Assembly (NCBI GenBank): GCA_024743405.1
Contig: JANSWP010000007.1
Location: 62,001-126,000 of the forward strand
Length of the DNA: 64,000 bases
DNA from: Bacteroidota bacterium
GTDB taxonomy: Bacteria > Bacteroidota > Bacteroidia > Chitinophagales > Saprospiraceae
Direction: 5' to 3'
Positions within the stretch are counted from its first letter, which is position 1. Each line of letters starts with the position of its first letter. The position numbers were made by a program, and so were the translations under genes. The notes below the pieces were generated by a model. It ran no database searches. It was not told the origin of the DNA and saw only the letters and a program-made list of their open reading frames with translations. Below, in pieces: positions 1 through 8,234 of this stretch.

Positions 1-2
1 CA

Positions 3-2030
3 AATGCATCTAACCAAAGACAAGGAATTGATGCTGAGGTTCAAGGATTAATCTCTGAAATGGAGAGTGGAGGTGTGAGCAGTTTAATCGTTTGGGGTGC
101 AAATCCGGCATATGATCTTCCTAATTCGGATAAATTTATTGCTGCAGCTGAGAAAGTAGCCTTGAAAGTTTCCTTATCAGGAACACCTGATGAGACAACT
201 GCATTATGTGATTATGTGGCTCCATCTAATCATTTCTTAGAAAGTTGGGGAGATGTAGAAGCTAAGAAAGGTCACTATAGTTTAGTTCAGCCAACTATAT
301 CAAATTTATTTGATACTCGTCAAGCAGAATCTTCAATTTTAACTTGGGCTGGTAATACGCAGGATTATCATGATTATTTAAAGGCTAATTGGGAAGCAAC
401 CGCTTTCTCGATGCAGAATGATTTTATTTCATTCCAAGCTTTTTGGGATAGTGTTTTGCACGATGGTGTTTACGAAAATGCAGAAAGCGATTACCCAGTT
501 TCATTTGCTGGTAATGTAAATAATGCCGCTTCAAAAATATCGAAGCCTACTACAGGTCTTGAAATAAATTTCTTTGAGACAGTTAATTTAGGTGGTGGAC
601 AATACTCTGGAAACCCTTGGTTACAGGAGATGCCAGATCCAATTACTCGTTGTGTTTGGGGTAATTATTTAGCAATACCTATTGTTTTCGATGGTGATCG
701 CCATTGGGACTCTAAAGGACAATTTGCTGGATTAAATGGTAATGAAATTAAAGGATTTGCTGATAAAATCAATGTAACAATTGATGGAAAAGTTGAAACA
801 GTAACCTGTATTCGTGCATTTGGTTTAATGAATGATGTAGTTTCATTAGCAGTAGGATATGGAAGAACAATAGGAAACCAAACTGGTCTAAATATCGGTA
901 CGAATGTCTATCCATGGTTGAGTATTGATGCTAATGGAAATACACAATATTATGCTAACGTTTCTGAAACATCTGGAAAAGTAGGGGAAGACGAATTAGC
1001 CTGTGTGCAATATCACCACACAATGGGTGTCACAGGTGAGGCAGAAGGATATGATGAAAAAGTGAATGTAGATGAACTTGCAATTTCTACCATTGCCCGT
1101 GGATATCAAGGTTTACTAGTAGACAGAACGGTTATTAGACAAGGCACACTCAATGAAATTGATGAGTTAGCTGATAAAATTAAGCACGAAAGAGAGCATG
1201 CAGAGCATCTAAACTCTCAAACGCTTTATCCATATGATGAATTCAAAGAGACAATATACGATCAAGGACATCACTGGGGTTTAGCTGTAGACATGAGTGC
1301 CTGTATTGGCTGTGGAGCATGTCAGGTTGCATGTGTTGCTGAAAATAATGTCCCAGTAGTTGGTAAATATGAAGTATTCCGACACCATGAAATGACATGG
1401 TTAAGAATTGATCGATATTTCTATGGAGACTATGAAAATCCATCAGTGGTTTACCAACCAATGATGTGCCAGCACTGTGATAATGCGCCATGTGAAAATG
1501 TTTGTCCTGTATCTGCTACTAACCATAGTTCAGAAGGGTTAAACCAAATGGCTTACAATCGATGTATTGGTACTCGTTACTGTGCCAATAACTGTCCTTA
1601 TAAAGTTCGTCGGTTCAATTGGTTAGACTATACAACTGCTGATTTGTTCCCAATCAACGAGCCTGAAATAAATGGGGAAGATTTACCATTTGGTGCAGAT
1701 AACTTGACTAGAATGGTATTAAACCCAGATGTGACGGTACGAGCTAGAGGGGTAATGGAAAAATGTTCTTTCTGTGTGCAAAGAATCCAGGAAGGGAAAT
1801 TAGCCGCAAAAGCTGAAGGCAGAAGATTGAGAGATGGAGATGTGAAATCAGCATGTCAAACAGCTTGTCCTACTGGAGCCATTACATTTGGTGATACAAA
1901 TGATAAAAATAGTGCAGTCAGTAAAGCGATGGGTCATGAATTAGCCTATTTCAACTTGGACGAGGTTAATACGAAACCATCAGTTAAATATCAAGCTAAA
2001 GTGTTGAATAGTGACGAGGCGTTGAGCTAA
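3..2030 (+). CDS. actB: Alternative complex III subunit ActB, 5' partial
   Basis: This is the C-terminal part of the iron-sulfur subunit of quinol:cytochrome c oxidoreductase (alternative complex III), which moves electrons from menaquinol to a periplasmic cytochrome c acceptor. The reading frame is open to the window edge, so the true start lies upstream; the first internal ATG is at 60. The first ~400 residues resemble the molybdopterin-oxidoreductase-like domain of ActB. The rest is a ferredoxin-like domain with cysteine groups CIGCGACQVAC, CQHCDNAPCENVC, CIGTRYCANNCP and CSFC...CQTACP, the pattern expected for three 4Fe-4S clusters and one 3Fe-4S cluster. actC starts 93 bp downstream. The fused layout is the normal Bacteroidota form of ActB. 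Identification is secure from motifs and neighbours; the missing N-terminus cannot be judged. Confidence 0.95.
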   Translation, partial: NASNQRQGIDAEVQGLISEMESGGVSSLIVWGANPAYDLPNSDKFIAAAEKVALKVSLSGTPDETTALCDYVAPSNHFLESWGDVEAKKGHYSLVQPTISNLFDTRQAESSILTWAGNTQDYHDYLKANWEATAFSMQNDFISFQAFWDSVLHDGVYENAESDYPVSFAGNVNNAASKISKPTTGLEINFFETVNLGGGQYSGNPWLQEMPDPITRCVWGNYLAIPIVFDGDRHWDSKGQFAGLNGNEIKGFADKINVTIDGKVETVTCIRAFGLMNDVVSLAVGYGRTIGNQTGLNIGTNVYPWLSIDANGNTQYYANVSETSGKVGEDELACVQYHHTMGVTGEAEGYDEKVNVDELAISTIARGYQGLLVDRTVIRQGTLNEIDELADKIKHEREHAEHLNSQTLYPYDEFKETIYDQGHHWGLAVDMSACIGCGACQVACVAENNVPVVGKYEVFRHHEMTWLRIDRYFYGDYENPSVVYQPMMCQHCDNAPCENVCPVSATNHSSEGLNQMAYNRCIGTRYCANNCPYKVRRFNWLDYTTADLFPINEPEINGEDLPFGADNLTRMVLNPDVTVRARGVMEKCSFCVQRIQEGKLAAKAEGRRLRDGDVKSACQTACPTGAITFGDTNDKNSAVSKAMGHELAYFNLDEVNTKPSVKYQAKVLNSDEALS

Positions 2031-2123
2031 AATTTGATTAAAGAAAATCTTTCAATCAAAAGAAGAAATTAATTCGTAAAACTTGTCTCGTTAATTCGAG
2101 AATTACAATTGTAAATAAAAAAG

Positions 2124-3524
2124 ATGAGCGCAGCAGTATCTTCGATACGAGAACCCTTAATCACAGGCCATAAGACGTATCACGACATTACGGAGGACCT
2201 CATCGGGCCAACCGAAAAAGCCCCTAACTTTTCTTGGGTTGTGGCATTTTTGCTTTCTGTTACTCTTTTGAGTTTCGGTATATTTTGCCTGATCTGGACT
2301 TTTTGGGTAGGAATTGGTTCCTGGAATCTTAACCGAACAATAGGTTGGGGGTATGATATTACCAACTTCGTTTGGTGGATTGGAATCGGTCATGCAGGAA
2401 CTCTAATTTCCGCAATTCTTTTACTTTTCCGTCAAAAATGGCGTACAGGAGTAAACAGAGCGGCTGAAGCAATGACCATTTTCGCAGTAATGTGTGCGGG
2501 TTTATTCCCGGCAACGCACACAGGGCGACCATGGCTTGACTTTTTCATGTTCCCTTATCCCAATACAAGAGGTCCATTGTGGGTTAACTTTAACTCGCCA
2601 CTTCTTTGGGATTTATTCGCTATCTCTACTTATTTCACCGTATCGTTACTATTCTGGTATACAGGTTTGGTTCCAGATTTAGCATCTGTAAGGGATAGAG
2701 CAAAAGGAGTAAGGAGAAAAATTTACTCTTTTGTGTCTATGGGATGGACTGGTTCTGCGAAACACTGGCAAAGACATGAATATTTGTCCTTGATCTTGGC
2801 TGGATTAGCTACCCCTCTTGTACTTTCCGTGCATACAATAGTAAGTTTTGATTTCGCCACGTCGGTTATTCCTGGGTGGCATACAACCATTTTCCCACCA
2901 TATTTTGTCGCTGGAGCCGTATTCTCAGGGTTTGCGATGGTGCAAACATTAATGGTGATTACCCGGAAAATTCTAAACTTAAACGATTATATCACATTGG
3001 CTCATATTGAGTCGATGAATAAGGTAATACTTCTAACAGGGACAATTGTCGGTACTGCTTATTTGACTGAGTTATTTATTGCTTGGTATTCTCAATATAC
3101 TTATGAGCAATATGCTTTTTTCAATCGAGCAACTGGACCTTATTTTTGGTCTTATATCGGAATGATGGGATGTAATTTGATCATTCCTCAGATATTCTGG
3201 TGGAAGAAAATGCGTCGTAATATTTGGGTGACCTTCTTGATGTCTATTTTTGTAAACATCGGAATGTGGTTTGAAAGATTTGTGATAATCCCAACTACAC
3301 TAGCTCGTGATTACTTGCCTTCAAGCTGGAGTTACTATTGGCCTTCTTGGGTTGAGATAGGAATTTTCATAGGTACTATAGGTTTATTTTTTGTGCTTTA
3401 TTTAATTTTCTGTCGAGTTGCACCGGTTGTAGCAGCTGCTGAGATTAAAGCTATTTTGAAAACAGCTGGAGATCAATATGTTGGGGAGAATGCTAAGAAA
3501 CAAACTCATTCTCATTCCCACTAA
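2124..3524 (+). CDS. actC: Alternative complex III membrane subunit ActC (NrfD-like)
   Basis: This 466-residue integral membrane protein of the NrfD/PsrC family is one of the two large quinol-handling membrane subunits of alternative complex III. About ten hydrophobic segments are visible, starting with residues ~40-65, and family-typical stretches such as GWGYDITNFVWWIGIGHAGT, RAAEAMTIFAVMCAGLFP and HTIVSFDFATSVIPGWHTT are present. The ATG at 2124 follows an AT-rich leader and gives a hydrophilic N-terminus that fits the family. The C-terminus ends in a short His-rich tail (THSHSH). It lies between actB and actD in the conserved order B-C-D-E-F, so the assignment is strong. The His-rich tail could bind metal, but that is inference. 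Confidence 0.95.
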   Translation: MSAAVSSIREPLITGHKTYHDITEDLIGPTEKAPNFSWVVAFLLSVTLLSFGIFCLIWTFWVGIGSWNLNRTIGWGYDITNFVWWIGIGHAGTLISAILLLFRQKWRTGVNRAAEAMTIFAVMCAGLFPATHTGRPWLDFFMFPYPNTRGPLWVNFNSPLLWDLFAISTYFTVSLLFWYTGLVPDLASVRDRAKGVRRKIYSFVSMGWTGSAKHWQRHEYLSLILAGLATPLVLSVHTIVSFDFATSVIPGWHTTIFPPYFVAGAVFSGFAMVQTLMVITRKILNLNDYITLAHIESMNKVILLTGTIVGTAYLTELFIAWYSQYTYEQYAFFNRATGPYFWSYIGMMGCNLIIPQIFWWKKMRRNIWVTFLMSIFVNIGMWFERFVIIPTTLARDYLPSSWSYYWPSWVEIGIFIGTIGLFFVLYLIFCRVAPVVAAAEIKAILKTAGDQYVGENAKKQTHSHSH

Positions 3525-3563
3525 ATTAAGTTTATTAATTATAAAACTAACATTCATCAAAAG

Positions 3564-4094
3564 ATGAAAGATCAAAATAAAGAAGTACTCTACGGATTAT
3601 ATGACGATGATGAAATTCTCTTGGATGCTGTAAAACAAGCCAGAGAAAATCATTTAGATATCTGGGATGTATTCACTCCATTCCCTGTTCATGGACTTGA
3701 TCCGATTTTAGGTTTGGCGGAATCTCGTTTGCACATTGCCGGTTTTATTTATGGTGCAATTGGGACGGCTATTGCTTTCTTTGGTATGTCATGGGTATTT
3801 ACAAGAGATTGGCCAATCATTTTCGGTGGTAAACCATACTGGTCGGTACCTGCGTTCATTCCAGTGACATTTGAGTTAACTGTTTTATTGTGTGCAATAG
3901 GGATGGTTGTTTCATTTTACATTGTGAATGGTCAAGGGTTTGGCGTTGATAATCCAACATTGGATGACAGGATTACAGATGATAAATTCTGTATTGCTTT
4001 TCAAACAAATGGTAAAAGTGAAAGTGAAATTGAAAAATTAAGAAGCTTTTTCAGTGAAAGTGGTGCTTCTGAAGTCAATTCAAAAACGATCTAG
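3564..4094 (+). CDS. actD: Alternative complex III subunit ActD (DUF3341)
   Basis: This 176-residue small membrane subunit of the quinol:cytochrome c oxidoreductase belongs to the DUF3341 family. It has a soluble N-terminal part (YGLYDDDEILLDAVKQAREN), the conserved TPFPVHGLD stretch, and two transmembrane helices (~residues 55-75 and ~100-122). The C-terminal part is soluble. ActD anchors peripheral subunits of the complex in known structures; no cofactor motif is visible here. It starts 39 bp after actC and precedes the cytochrome subunit actE by 70 bp. Position and the TPFPVHG motif make the call secure. Confidence 0.93.
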   Translation: MKDQNKEVLYGLYDDDEILLDAVKQARENHLDIWDVFTPFPVHGLDPILGLAESRLHIAGFIYGAIGTAIAFFGMSWVFTRDWPIIFGGKPYWSVPAFIPVTFELTVLLCAIGMVVSFYIVNGQGFGVDNPTLDDRITDDKFCIAFQTNGKSESEIEKLRSFFSESGASEVNSKTI

Positions 4095-4164
4095 ATTTAG
4101 TTGAACGGTAAATTTGACTTGGTAGATAAAACTAACAAGTCATTCATTCAGCCAATATAATAAA

Positions 4165-5100
4165 ATGAAGAATTTTAAAAATATATTATTTGCCTTAATG
4201 CTTGCAGTGGTTTTATATGGAACTTCATGCCAGCAATCAGGAGGTAATTCTACTGGTAGTGAGTTTGTTCCAGATATGGTTCACTCAGTTGCCTATGAAG
4301 CTAATGTTTTAACTGATTATAGTCTTTCATCCTTTGAGGAGGAAAGTGTGAAAGGTAGAAGAGAGTTGTCTCAACCTCGAACTCCCGTTGCCGGGACGAT
4401 GCCTAGAGGCTTTACAGGTGGTGCTTCGACTGGGCGAAAGTTTAGTTCAGCTCAGGATGCAGTTAAACACACATTATCAGCTTTAGAAAAATATGGAGCA
4501 GATGTGTTTGCGCCAAACGGATTTGTACCATATTATTTTGAGGATTCTGATTCAGGGCGAGCTCAAGCAACAGCACAATTAATCTACAATCCTTTTCCAA
4601 TAACTGAAGATGGGTTAAAAAGAGGTAAAGATTTATACAATATTATGTGTGGCATTTGCCATGGTGAAAAAGGAGATGGCAATGGTTATTTAGTAAGTGA
4701 AGATAATTTGAACGCTAAATATCCGGCACAACCTAGAAATTTTTTATTACCTGAATATGTTGCTGCTTCAAACGGACAATATTACCATTCAATAATGCAT
4801 GGTATAAATGTAATGGGTGGTTATGCGGATAAGTTATCCTATGAAGAACGTTGGCAAGTAATACATTACATAAGAGCTCTTCAAGCAAAAGAAACTAAAA
4901 CAGAATATTCAGCTGATTCAAATACTTTAAATCCTGATTTTGGGGTGCCATTTGCTGCACTTAAAGATTGGGCACATGAAGTTGGTGGTTCCCATAATGA
5001 TGATGGTGACGAAACTCATTTAGAAGATCATGGCGATCATTCAGAAGGAGATCATAGTCATGATGGAAACGAAGATGGTGACGAGGGTCACGGACATTAA
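4165..5100 (+). CDS. actE: Alternative complex III cytochrome c subunit ActE
   Basis: This 311-residue monoheme cytochrome c lipoprotein is part of alternative complex III. The first ~23 residues form a lipoprotein signal ending at Cys in YGTSC. A single heme-binding motif CGICH lies near residue 166, followed by GEKGDGNG, and a probable axial Met is in HGINVMGGY. The last ~50 residues are very rich in His, Asp and Glu (for example HGDHSEGDHSHDGNEDGDE), which is not needed for heme binding and may hold metal ions. It lies between actD and actF. Heme attachment and lipidation are inferred from motifs. Confidence 0.94.
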   Translation: MKNFKNILFALMLAVVLYGTSCQQSGGNSTGSEFVPDMVHSVAYEANVLTDYSLSSFEEESVKGRRELSQPRTPVAGTMPRGFTGGASTGRKFSSAQDAVKHTLSALEKYGADVFAPNGFVPYYFEDSDSGRAQATAQLIYNPFPITEDGLKRGKDLYNIMCGICHGEKGDGNGYLVSEDNLNAKYPAQPRNFLLPEYVAASNGQYYHSIMHGINVMGGYADKLSYEERWQVIHYIRALQAKETKTEYSADSNTLNPDFGVPFAALKDWAHEVGGSHNDDGDETHLEDHGDHSEGDHSHDGNEDGDEGHGH

Positions 5101-5133
5101 TCATCATTAAACGAAAATCTGAAATTTTAAAAA

Positions 5134-6462
5134 ATGAACCAATATACATTTGATTCAAAATTAAAAACGACCTTATTAGCGGGTATTGGGCTTGGGGTCT
5201 TGTGTATGATTGCTACTTGGTTTGCTGACCCAGCACAAATAGCAGAAGGACATACACACATGCGTTTTTGGACTAACTTCTTACACAATACTGTGTTCTT
5301 CACAGGAATTGCTTTCATTTCGCTTTTTGTCTTGGCTGCATTTACAACTGCTTATGCAGGTTGGTATGTATTGTTTAAAAGAATTTGGGAGGCTTATTCT
5401 TTCTTCTTAATTCCAGGCTTAATTTTGTTATTGATTTTAGGTGTTGGAAATATAACTCATTTTCATCATTTGTACCACTGGGCTGATGCAGCAGAAGTTG
5501 CTAATGATCGTGTTTTACTGGGTAAATCAGGCTTCCTGAATAATACTTGGTATACAGGTGGGACGTTAGTGGTTGTAGGATTGTGGATATTTTTTGCGAT
5601 GAAATTAAGAAGTCTTTCACTAGAAGAAGATCGATCGGGTACAGCTGATTACAGTATCCATAGAAAGATAAGAATTTGGTGTGCTACCTTTATGCCTATC
5701 GCTGCTTTTAGTAGTGCTGCCATGATTTGGCTTTGGGTAATGTCGGTAGATGCACATTGGTATAGTACAATGTTTGCTTGGTATAGTACTGCTAGTTGGT
5801 TTGTTTCTGCTACGGCGCTTACCATTTTGATGTTAATCTATTTGAAATCCAAAGGTTATTACACGCAAGTGACAGAAGAGCACCTACATGATTTAGGTAA
5901 ATTTTTGTTTGCATTTAGTGTCTTTTGGACTTACTTATGGTTTGATCAATATATGTTGATTTGGTATGCAAATGTTGGTGAAGAGACTATCTATTTCAAA
6001 ACTAGAATAGATCAATTTCCGGTCTTATTTTATGGAAACTTGATAATTAACTTTGTTCTACCATTCTTGATTTTGATGCGTAATACCACTAAAAGAAAAT
6101 ATGGTACATTAATATTTACTTCTGTTCTTTTGTTTTTTGGACACTGGTGGGATTTCTTCCTAATGATCAAACCTGGCACACTAGAAACAGCCGAACATGT
6201 TGCTCATATGCATGCTGAATCAAGTGATCATGGAGATCATGGAGATCATGCGGCACATGCTGCCAGCAGTTTTATTGAAGGGTTTACGATTCCTGGGCTT
6301 CTTGAAATTGGAACATTTATTGGATTTTTATGCTTATTCCTTTTTGTTGCATATTCTCAATTAGCCAAAGCGGATTTGATTCCTTTGAATGATCCTTATT
6401 TAGAGGAAAGTACTCATCATGAGGTACAGCAGGATTTGAGTGGAGCAGGGGGACATCATTAA
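5134..6462 (+). CDS. actF: Alternative complex III membrane subunit ActF
   Basis: This 442-residue polytopic membrane protein is the second large NrfD-related quinone-site subunit of alternative complex III. About ten transmembrane segments are visible, with family-like stretches such as WVMSVDAHWYSTMFAWY, FSVFWTYLWFDQYMLIWYAN and FFGHWWDFFLMIKPG. A His-rich periplasmic loop (around residues 353-380, containing DHGDHGDHAAHA) and a terminal GGHH echo the His-rich tails of actC and actE. It starts 33 bp after actE and is the last act gene before the oxidase genes, which begin after a 115-bp gap with a promoter-like motif. Confidence 0.94.
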   Translation: MNQYTFDSKLKTTLLAGIGLGVLCMIATWFADPAQIAEGHTHMRFWTNFLHNTVFFTGIAFISLFVLAAFTTAYAGWYVLFKRIWEAYSFFLIPGLILLLILGVGNITHFHHLYHWADAAEVANDRVLLGKSGFLNNTWYTGGTLVVVGLWIFFAMKLRSLSLEEDRSGTADYSIHRKIRIWCATFMPIAAFSSAAMIWLWVMSVDAHWYSTMFAWYSTASWFVSATALTILMLIYLKSKGYYTQVTEEHLHDLGKFLFAFSVFWTYLWFDQYMLIWYANVGEETIYFKTRIDQFPVLFYGNLIINFVLPFLILMRNTTKRKYGTLIFTSVLLFFGHWWDFFLMIKPGTLETAEHVAHMHAESSDHGDHGDHAAHAASSFIEGFTIPGLLEIGTFIGFLCLFLFVAYSQLAKADLIPLNDPYLEESTHHEVQQDLSGAGGHH

Positions 6463-6533
6463 TTAGATTAATTTAGATTTATTCAAAATAATCATTGATA
6501 AGAATTTTTAAAGATTTGAATGAGGGTTGGTTG

Positions 6534-6541
6534 TATTTTTG
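6534..6541 (+). promoter_or_regulatory. Candidate Bacteroidota -7 promoter element upstream of coxB
   Basis: TATTTTTG fits the Bacteroidota -7 consensus TAnnTTTG and lies 36 bp before the coxB start. A TTTG at 6515-6518 could serve as the -33 element, although its spacing is shorter than usual. If active, it would let the oxidase genes be transcribed independently of the act genes. Such short motifs occur often by chance in AT-rich DNA. Confidence 0.4.
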
Positions 6542-6577
6542 CGAAAATCTTTTAAACAAAAAAAGTAAAATCTTAAA

Positions 6578-8131
6578 ATGAGTACAGGACTTATCATAAT
6601 TTTAAGCGTTTTATTGTTGGCCGTTGTCGTAGTTCAGATAGGTAGAGTAACTGAACTAGCAGCAAAAATTAGAGGTCAAGAAGAGGTTCAATTAGAAACT
6701 AATAATCGTAATGGTATTATGATGATGGTTTTCCTAATCTTGTTTCTCGTTTTTTGTATTTGGTCTGCATACAGTTTTAAAAACTGGATGTTAGGCTATG
6801 GGCCTCACATATCTGCCTCGGCACATGGAGGGGAATTAGACGGAATGTTTAATACAACACTTGTTTTTACAGGAATTGTATTTATTCTTTGTCATATTGC
6901 TCTATTCTGGTTTGCCTATAAATATCGAGGTCAGAAGGGACGAATTGCTGATTTCATGCCTCATGATAATAAATTAGAGATTATCTGGACAGCTATTCCT
7001 GCTATTGTAATGTGTTATTTAGTAATTAAGGGATTAGTGGCTTGGAATGCCGTAATGGCTGATGTACCTGACAATTCCATTTCATCTCAAACACCTATTG
7101 ATGCTGGTGTTTTGAATGCTGATGGAAATGAGGAATACATTGAAATTGAAGCGACGGGTGCTCAATTCCTCTGGTATCTTAGATATCCTGGTGCAGATGG
7201 GAAACTTGGAGCAAGAGATTATACAAAAATAACAGGTATTAATCCATTAGGCCAAATCTGGAAGGATGACAAAAACCTAGATGATTTTCAACCTACAGAA
7301 ATTGTTCTTCCAGTGAACAAATCAGTTAGAGTTAGGATTACTTCTAGAGATGTTTTGCATAATTTTGCTTTGCCTCACTTTAGGGTAAAAATGGATGCAG
7401 TGCCAGGTATGCCAACGTATTTTACGTTCACACCAAATACTACAACTGAAGAATATAGAGAAAGATTGAGAGACTATCCCGAATATCAAGCCCTATCTGA
7501 TCCTAGTGATCCTGAAAGCGACCCATTATGGAAAGCTTTTAATTTCGAGTTAGCATGTATGGAACTATGCGGTTCAGGCCACTTTAGTATGAGAAAGATT
7601 GTTAGAATCGTTTCAGATGATGAATACAAAGACTGGGTTTCTCAGCAACAATCCTACTATTTAAGTTCAGTTAGAGGTACGGAAGAAGATCCAAGAAAAA
7701 ATGAATTGTTAGGAGTTGAAATACAACAACGTAAACAAGAATTCAATGATGCTGTTGATAAAGCACTTAGTGCTGAAGAGGCTGCTGAAAAGATCATACG
7801 ATTGAAGTATGTAAACTTTGAAACTGGGTCTGCTAACTTAACTGCTTTGTCAAGATATGAATTAGATAATCTAGTAACTGCCTTAAATAAATATTCTGCC
7901 GTTACCATCGAAGTTGCTGGTCACACAGATAATAATGGAGCCGCTGATGCAAATATGCTTTTGTCTCAAAATCGAGCAGCTTCCGTTTATAATTATTTAA
8001 TTGATAATGGGATAGCAGCGGAAAGACTTAGATCAGCTGGGTATGGCCAGAATAATCCGGTTGATTCAAATGATACAGATGAAGGAAGGGCTAATAATCG
8101 AAGAACTGAATTCAAAATTTTAACTCAATAG
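6578..8131 (+). CDS. coxB: Cytochrome c oxidase subunit II fused to an OmpA-like domain
   Basis: Subunit II receives electrons from cytochrome c through the periplasmic CuA centre. At 517 residues it is much longer than a plain subunit II. Four hydrophobic segments lie at ~2-20, 48-66, 92-113 and 134-152, so there are extra helices before the usual hairpin. The CuA ligands are visible: His261 in DVLHNF, and Cys327, Glu329, Cys331, His335 and Met338 in CMELCGSGHFSM. After a charged linker (~350-400), residues ~405-515 form an OmpA/MotB-type peptidoglycan-binding domain (VAGHTDNNG, LSQNRAASVYNYL, EGRANNRRTEF). This occupies the place where caa3 oxidases carry a cytochrome c domain. Peptidoglycan anchoring of the oxidase is inferred, not shown. 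Confidence 0.93.
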   Translation: MSTGLIIILSVLLLAVVVVQIGRVTELAAKIRGQEEVQLETNNRNGIMMMVFLILFLVFCIWSAYSFKNWMLGYGPHISASAHGGELDGMFNTTLVFTGIVFILCHIALFWFAYKYRGQKGRIADFMPHDNKLEIIWTAIPAIVMCYLVIKGLVAWNAVMADVPDNSISSQTPIDAGVLNADGNEEYIEIEATGAQFLWYLRYPGADGKLGARDYTKITGINPLGQIWKDDKNLDDFQPTEIVLPVNKSVRVRITSRDVLHNFALPHFRVKMDAVPGMPTYFTFTPNTTTEEYRERLRDYPEYQALSDPSDPESDPLWKAFNFELACMELCGSGHFSMRKIVRIVSDDEYKDWVSQQQSYYLSSVRGTEEDPRKNELLGVEIQQRKQEFNDAVDKALSAEEAAEKIIRLKYVNFETGSANLTALSRYELDNLVTALNKYSAVTIEVAGHTDNNGAADANMLLSQNRAASVYNYLIDNGIAAERLRSAGYGQNNPVDSNDTDEGRANNRRTEFKILTQ

Positions 8132-8234
8132 AATATTATTCCTTATTATTTTAGTTTAGAAGAATTAGATCGATTGGTTACAAGTTAGAAAGAGTTTAAA
8201 GTACATTTTTAGAAAAAATCCAAAATTTAATTAT

